64,000 nt of DNA from Edolisoma coerulescens (lineage: Eukaryota > Chordata > Aves > Passeriformes > Campephagidae): the NCBI GenBank assembly GCA_013397115.1, contig VWZW01007673.1, forward strand, positions 62,001-126,000, written 5' to 3'. Of the stretch, positions 52,393 to 64,000 are shown one piece after another. Position 1 is the stretch's first letter. Every line of letters begins with the position of its first letter. The translations under genes and the position numbers were made by a program. The notes beneath the pieces were generated by a model. It had not been told where the DNA came from, searched no databases, and worked only from the letters and a program-made list of their open reading frames with translations.

Positions 52393-52606
52393 GCAAGATT
52401 TGCCTTTGTGGAGCCATGTTGTCTTGAATTGCCTCCCCATCCTCCATGGGCCTTAGCACAGCTTCTAGGAGAAACTGTTCCATGATCTTTTCGTGCACAA
52501 GGCAGGTAGTTCACAGGGTCCTCCTTTCTATCCTTTTAGAAAATGGGTGCAGTGTGTCCTGTTTTCCAGTCACTGGTAACTTCACTTGACTGCCATGACT
52601 TTTCAG
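52393..52606 (-). pseudogene. Inverted CR1 reverse-transcriptase segment
   Basis: Only the minus strand makes CR1 sense here. From 52606 leftwards it encodes KSWQSSEVTSDWKTGHTAPI, then a decayed KEDPVNY, then KIMEQFLLEAVLRPMEDGEA. These correspond to the family's KSWQSGEVP.DWKKGNI.PIF, KEDPGNYRPVSL and GKIMEQILLEAV blocks at the start of the RT domain. In a normal CR1 this segment would lie between the flanking parts in the same orientation. Relative to the family, RT sequence is missing on both sides of the inverted piece. Confidence 0.85.
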
Positions 52607-53030
52607 TCGTTCATCAGTGACATAGACAGTGAGTGCACACTCTGCAAATTTGCAGACGACACCACGCTGAACGATGAGGTTGACATGCCCAAAGGATGGG
52701 ATGCCATTCAGAGGAAATTGGACAAGCTCGAAAGGTGGGCCCATGAGGACCTTGTGGTGTTCAACAAGGTCTTGCATGTAGGTTGGGGTAATTCCTGGTA
52801 TTCATACAAAATGGGAGATAAAGGGATTGAGAGCAGCCCTGACAAGAAGGACCTGGGGCTTCTGGACATGAACTGGGGACATGCACTTGTACCCAGAAAG
52901 CCAATTGTACCCTGGACTGCACCAATAGAACAGTGGCCAGTAGGTTGAGGGAGGGGACTTGCTGGACCAAGCCCTGAGAAGGTCCACAAAGATGATCAGA
53001 AGACTGGGACACCTCTCCCAAGATGAAAGG
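52607..53030 (+). pseudogene. CR1 reverse-transcriptase C-terminal half with FADD motif
   Basis: The plus-strand frame (52586-52948) encodes FISDIDSECTLCKFADDTTL, with the catalytic FADD at 52649-52660, then DAIQRKLDKLERWA, VVFNKVLHVGWGN and ESSPDKKDLGLLD. These follow the conserved order of CR1 ORF2. The segment joining it to the thumb-like region is deleted around 52940, so no functional enzyme can be encoded. Confidence 0.85.
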
Positions 53031-53421
53031 GTGGGAGAGCTGGGTGTTCAGCCTGGAGAAGAGAAGGTTTTGGGAAGACCTTCCAAAAGCCTTTCAGAAA
53101 CTATAGGGGGCTACAGGATAGATGGGGACAGGCTTTTTAGTGGAGCCTGCTGTGACAGGACAGGGGTAATGGTTTCAAACCGAAAGAGGGTAGACTCAGG
53201 CTAGATATAAAAAGATATTTTTTACAACAAAGTTGGTGAGACACTGGAACAGGTTACCCAAAAAAAATAATGGATACTCGGTCCCTGAAAATATTCAAGG
53301 TCAGATTGGATGTGGCTTCGCGAGCAACCTGATCCAGCTGAGAATATCCCTGTTCATGGCAGGGGGGGGTGGACTATATGATTTTTAAAGGTCCCTTCCA
53401 ACCCAAACTATTCTATGATTT

Positions 53422-55917
53422 ACTTGAGAACTTTGAAGTATTGCTGGGTTTTATTAATACTTTGAGATATATTATATATTTTAAAACTTGCTGCCCTCAT
53501 ATGTGACAGTGCTTCAATACCCTATCAAATCTTTTGAAAAAAGACTTTGTTGTAGTTCAAAGCATATTATCTATTAAGTATAAATGCAGTGAACTGAAAA
53601 GAAAGAGCAAATATTTTCAATTAATTTAATATCATTATGTATAAGGGCTTAAAAAAATCCCATCCTAGTGAAAAAGGGGGTTTAAATTAAATTATTTCTG
53701 CATTTTTCCACCAGCATTACAATTCCTGTCTTGAAATGTCATTATCCTTGATGCCAAGTTATTACAGTTCAGGAGTTATGTTTCTACAGATATCTCTCCA
53801 CTCAGTTTTAATGTTACGAGAATTCTTGGTACTCTCATAACTCGTATCAACATTAAGAAGGTTCAGTTAGCTCTACAGAAATCTATTATTGAAGTATATT
53901 TGGCAAATGAATAATCTGAAATTTGGATCATCATTGGTTGACTTATATTTTGGTTTTCCATAAATAATGCAGACTTGAATTCAGCCGTGATCAGCAATCA
54001 GTGTCTTGCAAGTTTTTATTTCAAGTGGCTTACTGTGTCCAACTAAATGAAAATATAAGGAAGCAGACATGGTCCTTTCTTGGACCACTTTCCCTGTAAA
54101 ATACATAGCTGAATATTCATCCCCAGCTAATCACACTCCACGAAAAATTTAAACATGTTCATTGACTTTTATAAACTCCTTTCCAAAAATGAAAAAAAGA
54201 GGTAAGAAATAAACATCAGAATGATCAGAATTATTATGATGAATAGCCAACAATGCTGTTTATTCCTGTAAACACATTTTCAGAGTTATTTGAATGTGTC
54301 ATACCTGTTATTTGAGCACATCAATCCACTGCACAAAGATTGGTCTAAGGCCACTGAATTCTTACTTCCCTGCAACATCAGAGGAAACACTTGAGGAATA
54401 CTATTGAAAACCATCTGGCAGCAAATAACTAAGAAAAATTAAAAAGCCTATTTTTGGTCCTGAGTCCCCTTTTAGTGTCTGCTCTCTGTTCATGTTGTTC
54501 ACCCAGCTGCCAAGTGGAACAAAATGTACTGCTGCTATTCTGGGGTTCCAAACAGCATGTTTAGGAGGACAGAAAACATAATTCAAGATTCTGCAGCTGA
54601 AGGTTTTTGAAAATTTTAAGGTACATAATACTTTAACCTTGTAATAATCTCTCACAATTTGGTAAAAAAAATATTTAAAAAATTATTTGGCAATACTAAG
54701 TATTCCTGTTTCTGAATAGAGCTATGAACAGTTAAAACAGTTTCAAGAGTGAAAATGAAATGTTTAATCCGGAAGTCTAAAAGAAAACACCTAGATAACC
54801 CATTATAGCTTTAGAGAGGATTTAAAGGAGCAATGAAGTTTGTTACAGAATTGGCATCAGTTATTTTACAAGACATCAAGCTTACGCTGTAAGAAAATTT
54901 AGGAAAAGTGTGTTTTAGGGAAAGAAGTATCTTAGAAGCAGCCAGTGTATGTTGTTATGGAATACTGCAAGCCTGGAAATACCTAGTCATCTTTTAGGTA
55001 ATGCTTGAATTTTGAGATATACATCTATGCAAGACCCAAACTTGTCTTTTTAACCATCCAGCTCTTGTACCAATCATCCCAAGAAATACCAAAGTTCAGG
55101 AAAACTCAGTCCTTCTATTTGCATTGCAAAATTCTCAATGAAGAGAAGCAGATGAGTGTGGTTCTTGCTGAACATCTCTGAGTTCTCAGCAAATTATATT
55201 AGTACTATGTCTGTGTTAACAAAAAAAGTGGGCTGGGACCATTCTGAAGGCAAACGGCACAAGATAGAGGCTTACATGATTAAACTCTCTCCTGCCCTCT
55301 GAGTAAGGTGGCCTTGTACTTACTGCCCATCAGGAGCAGACCTCGGCTAGGGCTATCCAAAGTGGCCCCTTGGCTTTGTCTGTGTAGTGTGAGGTGACCC
55401 GGGCCAAAACTGTATCAACATGTTAAAACAGCACTGTTGCTGTAGATAATCACAGTGCTTGGTCTGGTTTAGTTTTCAAAGTATGGCCTGTGAGTTCACC
55501 TGACTCCAAGACAATGGGAGAGCTCACAAAAGGGAAAAGACCAACCAACAGCTGGCAAGAAGCCTGCCCAGATCTGTAACACTTGTCTGAACTAACTGAG
55601 CTGCTTTCAGACACAAGTGCCATTTCTGTACAAGTCAAGTAAACAGGGCTAGGGAACATTCCCATGTACTTGATCATTCACATGGTCCCTGGAAGGGTGT
55701 TTTTTAACCTAGCCCAGATTCTTCCACAGAAACACAGAGTGATTCTCAGGCACAGCACAAAGCCTTCAATGGGTAAGGCATGGTTCTCAACAGGCAGGAG
55801 GTTAAGAGGATTTTAGGTGGGTACAGAGTATTCTGTTCCAGTTGACCTCAGTACCCAAGAGCAAAACTGCATATGACTGACTAGTTTAGACAGGACCAGG
55901 TTGCCATTAGAAATAAG
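53422..55917. other. Non-coding DNA, nothing recognised
   Basis: AT-rich until about 55240, then somewhat more GC-balanced to 55700. No repeat family, exon or RNA gene recognised. The minus frames at 54401-54655 and 55450-55677 have no recognisable domain. Confidence 0.55.
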
Positions 55918-56065
55918 ATTCATAGACTCTTAGAATGGTTTAAACTATAAAGGACTACTATAGACCACCTAATCCAGTTCTGCTCACAGTAGATCCAGCG
56001 CATCAGGTTCCTTCTTGACTTATTTAATGAAGTTTTTGATATCTCTGGAGAAATATACCTATACT
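55918..56065 (-). mobile_element. Old CR1 LINE 3' end, minus strand
   Basis: On the plus strand it begins ATTCATAGACTCTTAGAATGG, the complement of a decayed CR1 terminal repeat. It then has GACCACCTAATCCAGTTCTG, CTCACAGTAGATCCAGCG and GTTTTTGATATCTCTGGAGA, in antisense CR1 3' UTR order. The match fades near 56065. It is more diverged than the copies at 25.7 and 63.3 kb. Confidence 0.68.
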
Positions 56066-57314
56066 GTTAAAACAAAAAAGGGCCAGTGACTGGACTGAAA
56101 TAACAGACTCTCATCGGCCAGTTAAACTGCAAGCTCTCTCAGGGTTTGGATGTTCCAGCTTTTTCTGCTTCAAAACAAGTGTCTTATTTTTATGGACACA
56201 AGCTAGGCACCACACTTGGCTATTGCAGTTATCAGTCCTCAGCTGTCTTTCTTGAGCACCACAGACACAGTCAAGATGGGCACAACTGGACAGCATATTT
56301 CCCAGTCTAATCAGGACTCCCAGACCTGAACTGCATAGAACCCACTGCAGCGTGTCTGCACCTGTGGCATTGCAAAGCTGTTACCTCAAGAAATCACCAG
56401 TAAATTAGTTATGGTGCTGATTGTGGGTTTTATTCATTTCAGTTTAACGTAATAAAGGCATTATACAAGGCTCTAGCTGGTCTAATATTTAATTATACAC
56501 TAAATATGACTAAATTACACCTCGTCATCTTTTAAATCAGTTCCCAAATCAGAAAAGCACCTATTCTCTCTGTGTACCTCCTAGCCACATTCAGTTTTCT
56601 CCAGAGTAAAAATGTGGCTATTGCAGAAAGAATTCTGAAGAAAATCTGAGCAGGCAGGAAATGCTGCAGACAACGTTCAGATGAGTGCATACTTTTTCTT
56701 TGTTAAGAGTGCAAAACAGCTAAGGCATTGCTGCCACACACATCAGTGGCAGCGAGAGTGCGATAATCTCGCAAGTGAATTCTTTTCAAGCCATGTAAAG
56801 TTTTATAGACCATAGGTAGTACCTTAAATTTCAGTAGGTCATCTAATGCATCAGATTTCCACAGATATCCTGCTGTGTGAGAGTATCCAAATCCTGAATA
56901 ATTTCAATGTCTCTCATGCAGAGGATATTGTGAAACCCTGTTATGACATCAACAAAGTAGGGCTAAAAGATGAATGATTTGCCTCTGACACTAAAATTCA
57001 GGAGGAAAAGCTCTACAAAAGAAAAGGATTTAAGCAATTAAATTTGCAAGGGATAGAAAATATTTTAATGAAATCTCGGGTTTGCATATGGTTGAGTTCT
57101 CTAACATTTGACTTTGTCCTCTACACAATTCCAAATTTCAAAATGGAAGCATGAGACCATATGATAGTACTTTTGCCTTTTGCTTAAAGATTAAAACACT
57201 TAGAGCCTTACATAGTGTGTAAATTTGGTATTTTAGTTGCCTGATATTGTTTATAACTGATTTTAGTCTTTAGATACCTAGTGAGAAATGGATTATTCTC
57301 ATATATGTACAGTA
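56066..57314. other. Non-coding DNA, nothing firm
   Basis: Spacer between two CR1 ends. AAAGTTTTATAGACCATAGG followed by ACCTTAAATTTCAG (about 56799-56840) vaguely recalls an old reptile repeat, but not enough to call. Confidence 0.5.
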
Positions 57315-57537
57315 AGTAGACCAAATTTACAAAAGGGAAAATTTCTAGAAAATATTGGGAGAAATTTTCTCACAATGATAGTCAGACACTGGAATAACTT
57401 ACCCAGAGAGGCTATGAATTTTCTTACAGAACATTCCCTGAGTAATCTGCTCTCATATGGCCTTACTCTGAGAAAAGAAAAAGATCAAGTGGCCTCTAGA
57501 GGTCCATTCCAACCCAAAGTAGTCTATGATTCTGTAA
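57315..57537 (+). mobile_element. CR1 LINE 3' end, plus strand
   Basis: The plus frame encodes GRNFLTMIVRHWNNLPREA (57345-57410), the CR1 ORF2 C-terminal block, with many changes. It is followed by a compressed 3' UTR ending GGTCCATTCCAACCCAAAGT and TCTATGATTCTGTAATTT. About 60 bases of the usual C-terminal region are missing after PREA. It is a middle-aged truncated copy; the frame is a relic. Confidence 0.85.
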
Positions 57538-60500
57538 TTTAATTTTTTTAGATATTGTTATTTTTTTCTATATTATATGGTTTCTTATTAATATGATATA
57601 TACAGAAATTAAATATAAGTGGAAAATCACAAAAAAAAATCAGTAGAAGAAAACCAGCAATAAATACATAATTGTTACTTGTAAAACTTTCCAATAACTT
57701 CAAAGTATGGTGGACTCACAGCTAGCTATGGGACTATATTAGACTGACCGGATCACTCGGCACGGTGGGAGCATGAATTATATGAAAGGACATGAATCTA
57801 GAAGTAACAAATGTAACTCCCTTAGGTTAATGAGAGTTGTGCTCTAGAATTCTGTTTCTCTGGAAAGGACATGTGATAGCTACACATGTGGTAAATAATA
57901 AGGTAATAATGAATTGACAGGAAAATGATTCTTAGATACATGAACAATGAACTACCAAATGTAAGCAGAGCTGCAGAGATGTCATTACTAATGAGATATC
58001 AATGCAATATGGAAGACATTTTTCAAGTAGGACTTGGACAAAATGTAGAGAACTTCAAAAATAATTAAAAGAACAAGTGAACTAAAGTTTTCAATCCTTT
58101 TTGTGGGAAAGCTGAAAAAGAAAACATTCTAATAATTTTCCTCCAAAAAATTATTTTAATCAGTTTTGCATTAAAAATGGTTCTGCCTTACAGAACAGCA
58201 TGGTGGAATGTTTTATGCTATTGTCCATCATAATACAATTGTCTCATTTTATATAGTTTAAACGAATAGAAATTCCAGTCCTTATACACTTTTCTGCAGA
58301 GGAACAAGGGCTGATTTTATACATGAAAATCTACCAAATTGCAATAAGGACTTCTTTTTCATTTACACGACTCATTGTCTTCTTCTTGATAGTGTTTTAT
58401 ATCAGTGTTTTGTACTTAGGCAGAGTTCCCTACATTCAAAAATATGCGATCAATTTGAGCAAAACAAAACAAACACTTCTGTAAGAGAAGACAATAATTT
58501 TGGTGTAACAATAATTTTTTCCCTGTTTATATAGACTGCTAAAATGGTTGCTTCTTATGCAGACACTGTGCTGCAGAATCTTTGAGTGAAACATCTTTTA
58601 ATGGGGGCAGCATCCATGAGAACAGCAATCAGGAGCTGCAAGTTTCTGTAAACACCTTCAGCACTTAGCTCACATCGGATTTTAGCTTCACTGTAGGATG
58701 GCAGCACTCCAGTGGTTTCATTAGTCAGGACTTTGAAATCAGAGCCCATGTTTACTTTTTTATCTCTGTTTTCTCCACCTTCAGTCAGCATGTCATAAGT
58801 ACCTCATAAGCCCTCCTGGCTTGCGGCAATCCACGAAATGCACGACTGTCTCTATTAACATCCATAAATCTAATATCTGCCTGAACTTGAATTCATTAAA
58901 CTGACACTTGCAGCTAACCCTTGAACCTTTCACCGATCTTATCGATGTTTAAATAAAACTGTGTGCCTTTACTTTTTTCCCCTGGTGCTAGCAAAAAGTT
59001 TTGATTTCAGGGACTATGGCAAGTAAGGTGAAAGCAGTGATTCCATAGAATCTAAAGGCACTAGAAAATATTCCATTACCTGATAGATTCCAACGCAATA
59101 TTTTTCTTAAGTTTCAACAGATCACTGGAAGTTCTCAGTAGTAGGTAAATATATTTTATACTCAATTATTGTTATAAGAAAAAGCATATTTACTGAAATC
59201 ATTGTAGAGATATTCTTAAAAACCCTTTTAAGGCAAAAGATCCTAGGCTCAGGCCATTTTGCTTGTTTAATTGACAACCAGTACAAATCTCCCAAAGTTG
59301 ATTTGCACATTAAGTAAAAGAGCGCAAACACTTGTCGGTCCTCCCTCTTCTCTACCCCAGCTTTCCTTTTCTTTTGCCACGGGTTGCACTCTGAGGAGGA
59401 GATGGGCAGCACAGGAGTCTGAGTGTGTGCGATGGTTTTGCCTGCCCGTACATAGCAGGTTTCCTGTTGCTCTGTTGGGGTTTTCTGCTTTATCCCTTTG
59501 TGTCTTTACAGCCCTGGGGGCTTTTCCTGCCTCTTTCAGCTTGGAGTGCCTCCCTGAAAGTGTGTCTCTGGTCACGTGTGCTCCTCTGACCGACTGAAGT
59601 TTTGCCTCCTAATGGTTCAGTTTCCTCCACTGTTGTTTCATTTGCCATGCAAAAAAAACAAATCCACCGAAAAACAAACAACCAACCTGCACACAGTATC
59701 ACTCCATCTTTACCTAAAGGGAGTGACCATGGGTTTTGAAACAAATGGATCTGGCAAACCAACATCTGGCAATTGCTAGTAGGAAATAGAGACCAGCAAT
59801 TTCCAGACAAGCCATTGCCCTTCCCGATGTTCCTTGGTAGTAGAGACACAGCAGGCCTAATTGTAGAGGGAAAAATTTTGTCAGGACACAGCTATTCAGG
59901 GAGCTTCAGTTCATTAGTCCTGTTTCCAATGAAAAAGCTTATTTATTTGCTTCACATTGAAGTTGCAATTTTTGCTTATTTTAACAATTTTTCAAACTAT
60001 ATATTGAGTCATTATAGTAGCGGAAACCTTTTATGGAAAAATATGAATACAATATGTTAAATATTGAGCTCTTTCTTCATTGCACAAGCTATGGATCCTT
60101 TAATTCTGCTATGGACTTCTCTGGAACCAATCCATTATGTTAATAATTTCATACCTTCATTGCTGACAGCCATGGTAGCTGTTAGCCAGATGCTGAGAAG
60201 TATTGTCTGATGTAGGAGGATTATTTCCTTCTACCAAAGTCATATAAGTGATATATTTGTTAATGAAAGAAAGTCAGATAAACCCCTTGTCATGCATTTT
60301 CCATAGACAAAATTGTTCAGAATAGTGTCTTTGACATGGAAAGCCAGAACAAAAAAATCTGTCCTGGTGTCCAGGTGCATTTCATTTTGTTAGATTTCAG
60401 GCAGTAGACAATGTTATTTCTTAAATATTTAGAAGGAAGTTATGTTAGGAATAATAAATCTGAGAGAAAGCTGCTTCTTTATTTTGAGTGTGAAGAATGT

Positions 60501-62236
60501 GGCATACAGAATAAATGGTCCAAAGACATATAAGGCAGGAATCTCATGTCCTCTAATACATCTGCCAAAAGCTCCATAAATGTCTCAACAAATCAAACCC
60601 TATTCTGTACATGTAAAGAAAGTCACTGATCAGCATTTTGAACAAACTGGAGGGAGATTTTTTTTTTTTTTCTCTACGGAGGATAACAAAAAACATACTG
60701 TAGGGACAAAGTCTTGACTCATGAAACCTGCTCTTTGGAAAGAGAATATGGCTGAAATTTCTTAGAGCTAAATCCTGTTATTAAATTGCAGATGTACTCT
60801 TGCTATCTATCTTCAGCTTTTAGACCTGATGACTGTTGCTTATACTCCCCTTTGCTTAGGCTCTAATACAGCATTGTTATGCCTAGGGGCTGTTTTGATC
60901 ATGAGCAAAGGAGGAGACTTCTAACAATTGAGAGAGTTACTTATCCTGCTTAGAAGAGGGTAAAACACAGAACCTAGCCACCACTGCACCCTCTCCAACT
61001 TTTGCAGTTTAGGACTTACTTCTCATTTTAGAAGGAATCCAAACAGTAATCCCAAATCTGTAATATTTACTGTGCCCATCTGGTATAAGGGACTGTGTGG
61101 CCCATTATTATTGCATCCCAGAAGGAAAGTAGGAGGTCTGTGTTGCACGGTCCTATGCTTGCACACAACAGCAGGAAGTGAGACTCTCCACCTTCCTTCT
61201 GGAATGAACCTTCAAATAGCCTTCCCTAATTGTATTATTTTTCTACTACAGATATTCAAACATAGGATTTTCTTTCCATAAGTGTTCCCTAAAGTGTTTT
61301 CAGACCTCTCTGTTCTCCTAGTAATCAATAATCAATCACACTAGCATTGTGAAAAGAGTTTAAAAAAGGTTGAAATATACATTATTAACCTGCCTATGTG
61401 TGGAATATGGACTGTGGACTGGAACTTAAAGAGATCGTACAGAATTGATCTCCTGTGGAAGTAAGGTTTTCCGTTTAAACAAGTCATCTAGTTTCCTCTT
61501 CATTGAAATTCCTATTTCACCTGACTTTGCATGTCTATAATGTAGTTATCTCAACTGTGTAGAACACCATAACCTTCCACTGTGCTTATATGGAAAGAAA
61601 GATTCATTCACCTTACTTGTGTCTCTACTTTAGTGTTTGATGAATCGCTTGAAGAAACACCCATTTATCCCTTTTGACTATATAGAAAGCCTAACTGAGA
61701 TGTAGACATGTATATATAACAGCAGGATTTGCATTAGGAAAGATGAATCCAGCTTCTAATCTCCCTCCAAGTTCAGTGAAGAAAATGACATGCATCTGGA
61801 AGGTGATTACTGTGAATATACTTTTTTCCATAGTACAGTGTATTCTCCTTACTCTCTGTTTTTCTCCATTACCTTTAACAAGCATGTGAAAGTAGAGGCA
61901 AAAACATATGGTTAAAGTTAAATGAGATGAAAACCACTTTTGCAGTTATTTTCTAGTTCTTCTGGAACCCATCTCCATCATATCCATGAGTGTGATGAAC
62001 TTTAATATATTGTCCATATGCTTCCATATCAATTTGAAATCCTAGTCTTAAAGTACCAGCAGAAAGACATTGAAGAAAATTCTAGACCGTGACTAAATGG
62101 GTGTATCCGCCTTATCAACTGATGCAGTGTAAACCAGGAAGGACTAGAGTTTGACACGATTGTGCGTATGTGGCATGACTCCAAGTACAGACTCAAGGTA
62201 AATTTGCACAGAAGAATCCTCCCAGCACACTGAGTT

Positions 62237-62287
62237 ATGACTTAGAGAGTCATCACAGAGAGATTATAAGTCATACCTCTAAGTCAT
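62237..62287. repeat. Inverted repeat, 11-bp arms
   Basis: ATGACTTAGAG (62237-62247) and its perfect reverse complement CTCTAAGTCAT (62277-62287), separated by 29 bases that contain further ATAAGTCAT sequence. It could form a hairpin. No transposon family assigned. Confidence 0.85.
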
Positions 62288-63212
62288 GGTAGATTTTTAT
62301 GTTTGGACACAGTATTCATTCCATATTTTCCCTATTTTAATAAAGTTTCAGAGTGGTGACCACTGTAAAATTCACAGATCTCGAGAATAAGAGTACTTTC
62401 TTTCATTCCCTTCCATCACAATCAGTAAGAAAGATCATATGGGCCAATTTTAGTTCTTGATGACAGCTGTGAAATCTTACTGAATGCTCAGAGGTGTAAC
62501 TATGGAAATCATTTGGCATGTAGGATCTCATTTTTTATTTTTAAACTTTTTTACACCTCCCTCTGAAATTGCCATCTCCTGGCTCCAGTTAGGCAGAGGA
62601 TATGCAACTTTTCTAACCTATCATTTCATACCAGTAGTAATGACGATTGATATGAAAACCACACAGCTTGTCTATTAGCACCAAATTGAATTTGCAAGGA
62701 TGTTAGTGAGATTATATAGTTATTCATCCACATGTGTTCACAGAAATACATGTATGTTTAAAATAACATATCCAACATAAATCAATGAACTTAAGGTTTC
62801 TGTGAAATTTAAGTAAAAGCTCAGGATGAGATACACTTTGTGTAGAAGAATGCTTTTTTACTCTTCTTCACCAGGCTGAAGACATGATGGATACATATAT
62901 ATAAGGAAATTAAAAAGGTTCACATTAAAAACTAGGCAGTTGACTTGTGATCCTTTGCACCCCTTCATTAGCCTACCCTCTCACACCTGTTTGCTTTATG
63001 AAAATTAGCACTCTGCCAAGTAATGCCCAACAGATAATACCTGACAGACCTCATTCCCAAAGGACAACTGGATTCCTTTTGGAAAGGGCAGAGGCAGCAC
63101 GCCGTGACCACAAGATTGGCCATTCAACAGTCTCACAGATACAGAGTTGAGGCTGTCCTGTGTTATTCAGTATTATGGATGTACCCAGATGAAACCAGGC
63201 AGTCACACTTGA

Positions 63213-63230
63213 CAGCAGCAGCAGCAGCAG
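63213..63230 (+). repeat. (CAG)6 trinucleotide repeat
   Basis: Six perfect CAG units. The poly-Leu stretch in the overlapping minus frame is a by-product of this repeat. Confidence 0.97.
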
Positions 63231-63323
63231 CCAGAAGCAAGAGGAGTGAATTTTGAAGTAGAAGTAATCTTTTCTACAAAGATCTCTCCTAACACCAGGC
63301 AGCAGGTTCATTGTCATGACAAA

Positions 63324-63655
63324 ATCATGGAATCATAGAATGCTCTGGGCTGGGAGGGACCCAAAAGATCATCTGGTTCCAACCCCCCTGCCATGGACAG
63401 GAATACCTTCCACTAAACCAGGCTGCTCAAAGTCCCATCCAACCTGGCCTTGAACACTCTCAGGGGTGTGGCATCCACAGCTTCTATTCCAGTGCTTCAA
63501 CATCCTCACAGAAAAGAATTTTTTCCAACTATCTAATCTAACCTACTCTCAGTTTGAAAACATTCCCCCTTGTCCTGTCAATACATGCCTTTGTAAACAG
63601 TCTGTGTCTTCCTTCCTCTTTTTGCACTGGAAGGCTACAATTAGTTCCCCCAAAC
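63324..63655 (-). mobile_element. Young avian CR1 LINE 3' end, minus strand
   Basis: The plus strand reads as a textbook antisense CR1: ATCATGGAATCATAGAATGC (tail complement), CTGGGAGGGACCCAAAAG, TCCAACCCCCCTGCCATGGA, AGTCCCATCCAACCTGGCCT and TTGAACACTCTCAGGG. Next is the ORF2 C-terminal region (CACAGAAAAGAATTTTTTCC, corresponding to the FF.E motif) and CCCCTTGTCCTGTCAATACA. The match ends near 63655. It is one of the best-preserved copies here and 5'-truncated like the others. Confidence 0.93.
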
Positions 63656-64000
63656 AGACTTGCAATCCCCATTTAGCACTGCTTGCCTGCAGCAAGCCTG
63701 GACAATGGGGCAGAAGAGGCTATAACTCAGTGGTTCTTTCCACCTGGGACCATTTACAGTTGAGGCCTTGAGTCAGAGGTGAAATATTTTCTTACTACTA
63801 GTATCTCAAAGACTTCAGCCACAATACTGTTCAAAAAATCAAAATACGAGTCGCTAAACTCAGGATTTTTTAACAACAATATCAGTTTATGAAGTGCTTC
63901 AGTTTTGTGTTTATATTACAAATTTGTTTTACATTGCAGATGCTGTAAGACTGCAGGTGTGTAGGAGTCCAGTGGAACAGATTCAGAGGACATTGATCTT
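63656..64000. other. Non-coding DNA to window end
   Basis: Unique-looking sequence, nothing recognised. Confidence 0.55.

Larger units (their letters stand above)
51957..53421 (+). mobile_element. CR1 LINE, long copy with internal inversion
   Basis: The largest recent CR1 in the window. The left part (51957-52392, plus) encodes CR1 ORF2 sequence upstream of the RT domain: LVEFAVLRDVGQVKNKARTL, then LNFRKAQLQ, then ARLELTLARDARKNMKGFY. The middle (52393-52606) is RT-domain sequence in reverse orientation. The right part (52607-53421, plus) resumes with FISDIDSECTLCKFADDTTL, including the catalytic FADD, then ESSPDKKDLGLLD. After a deletion comes the KMIRRLGHLSQDERVGELGV block and a complete avian 3' end (CCTTCCAACCCAAACTATTC then TATGATTT). 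Frameshifts, stops and deletions make it inactive. Confidence 0.9.
57538..63323. other. Non-coding DNA, nothing firm
   Basis: AT-rich DNA with one GC-richer block at about 59280-59600. An 11-bp perfect inverted repeat lies at 62237-62287. There are short frames without recognisable domains, including 58555-58791 minus (78 codons) and 59490-59849 minus (119 codons). A 14-base T tract ends at 60671. A CAG tract lies at 63213-63230. Confidence 0.55.

Overview
This 64 kb window looks like ordinary non-coding DNA from a bird genome: a gene desert or the inside of a very large intron. The main evidence is the repeats. There are many 5'-truncated CR1 LINE copies, several ending in the avian CR1 tail (CCTTCCAACCCAAACTATTC followed by a short ATTCTATG-type repeat), plus two LTR types I recognise as common bird endogenous-retrovirus LTRs. 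The rest is AT-rich and repeat-poor. I cannot resolve the order of bird.

I found no convincing protein-coding exon, tRNA, rRNA, snRNA or CRISPR array. The longest open frame is about 129 codons, no frame outside the CR1 copies resembles a known protein, and the CR1 frames are all broken. This is an eukaryotic window, so operons, ribosome-binding sites and origins do not apply.

Layout: 1-9.4 kb is mostly unique AT-rich DNA with one very old CR1 (about 4320-4680, minus). Between 9.38 and 11.41 kb there is a cluster of three CR1 3' ends in alternating orientation and an LTR end. 11.4-17 kb is unique, with a poly-T tract holding a 6-N gap. From 17.07 to about 18.6 kb there is a long, very degraded, reptile-like CR1 (minus). 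25.1-25.6 kb is a GC-rich patch with a 12.5-unit GATAGG hexamer tract, followed by two avian CR1 3' ends. 26.8-45.9 kb is nearly featureless apart from a GC-rich patch at 29.26 kb and poly-T tracts. 45.93-47.04 kb is a near full-length solo LTR (minus). 51.96-53.42 kb is the largest young CR1, with an internal inverted segment in its reverse transcriptase region. 55.9-57.5 kb has two old CR1 ends, and 63.3-63.66 kb a young avian CR1 (minus).

No genes work together here. The value of the window is a stratified record of retrotransposition: very old CR1 copies with reptile-like 3' ends, middle-aged and young avian CR1 ends, and LTR remnants. I saw no undescribed biological system. The best leads are the rearranged CR1 at 52 kb, the long ancient CR1 at 17-18.6 kb and the G-quadruplex-capable telomere-like hexamer tract at 25.2 kb. 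All family assignments were made by eye from remembered consensus features; no alignment or database search was run.
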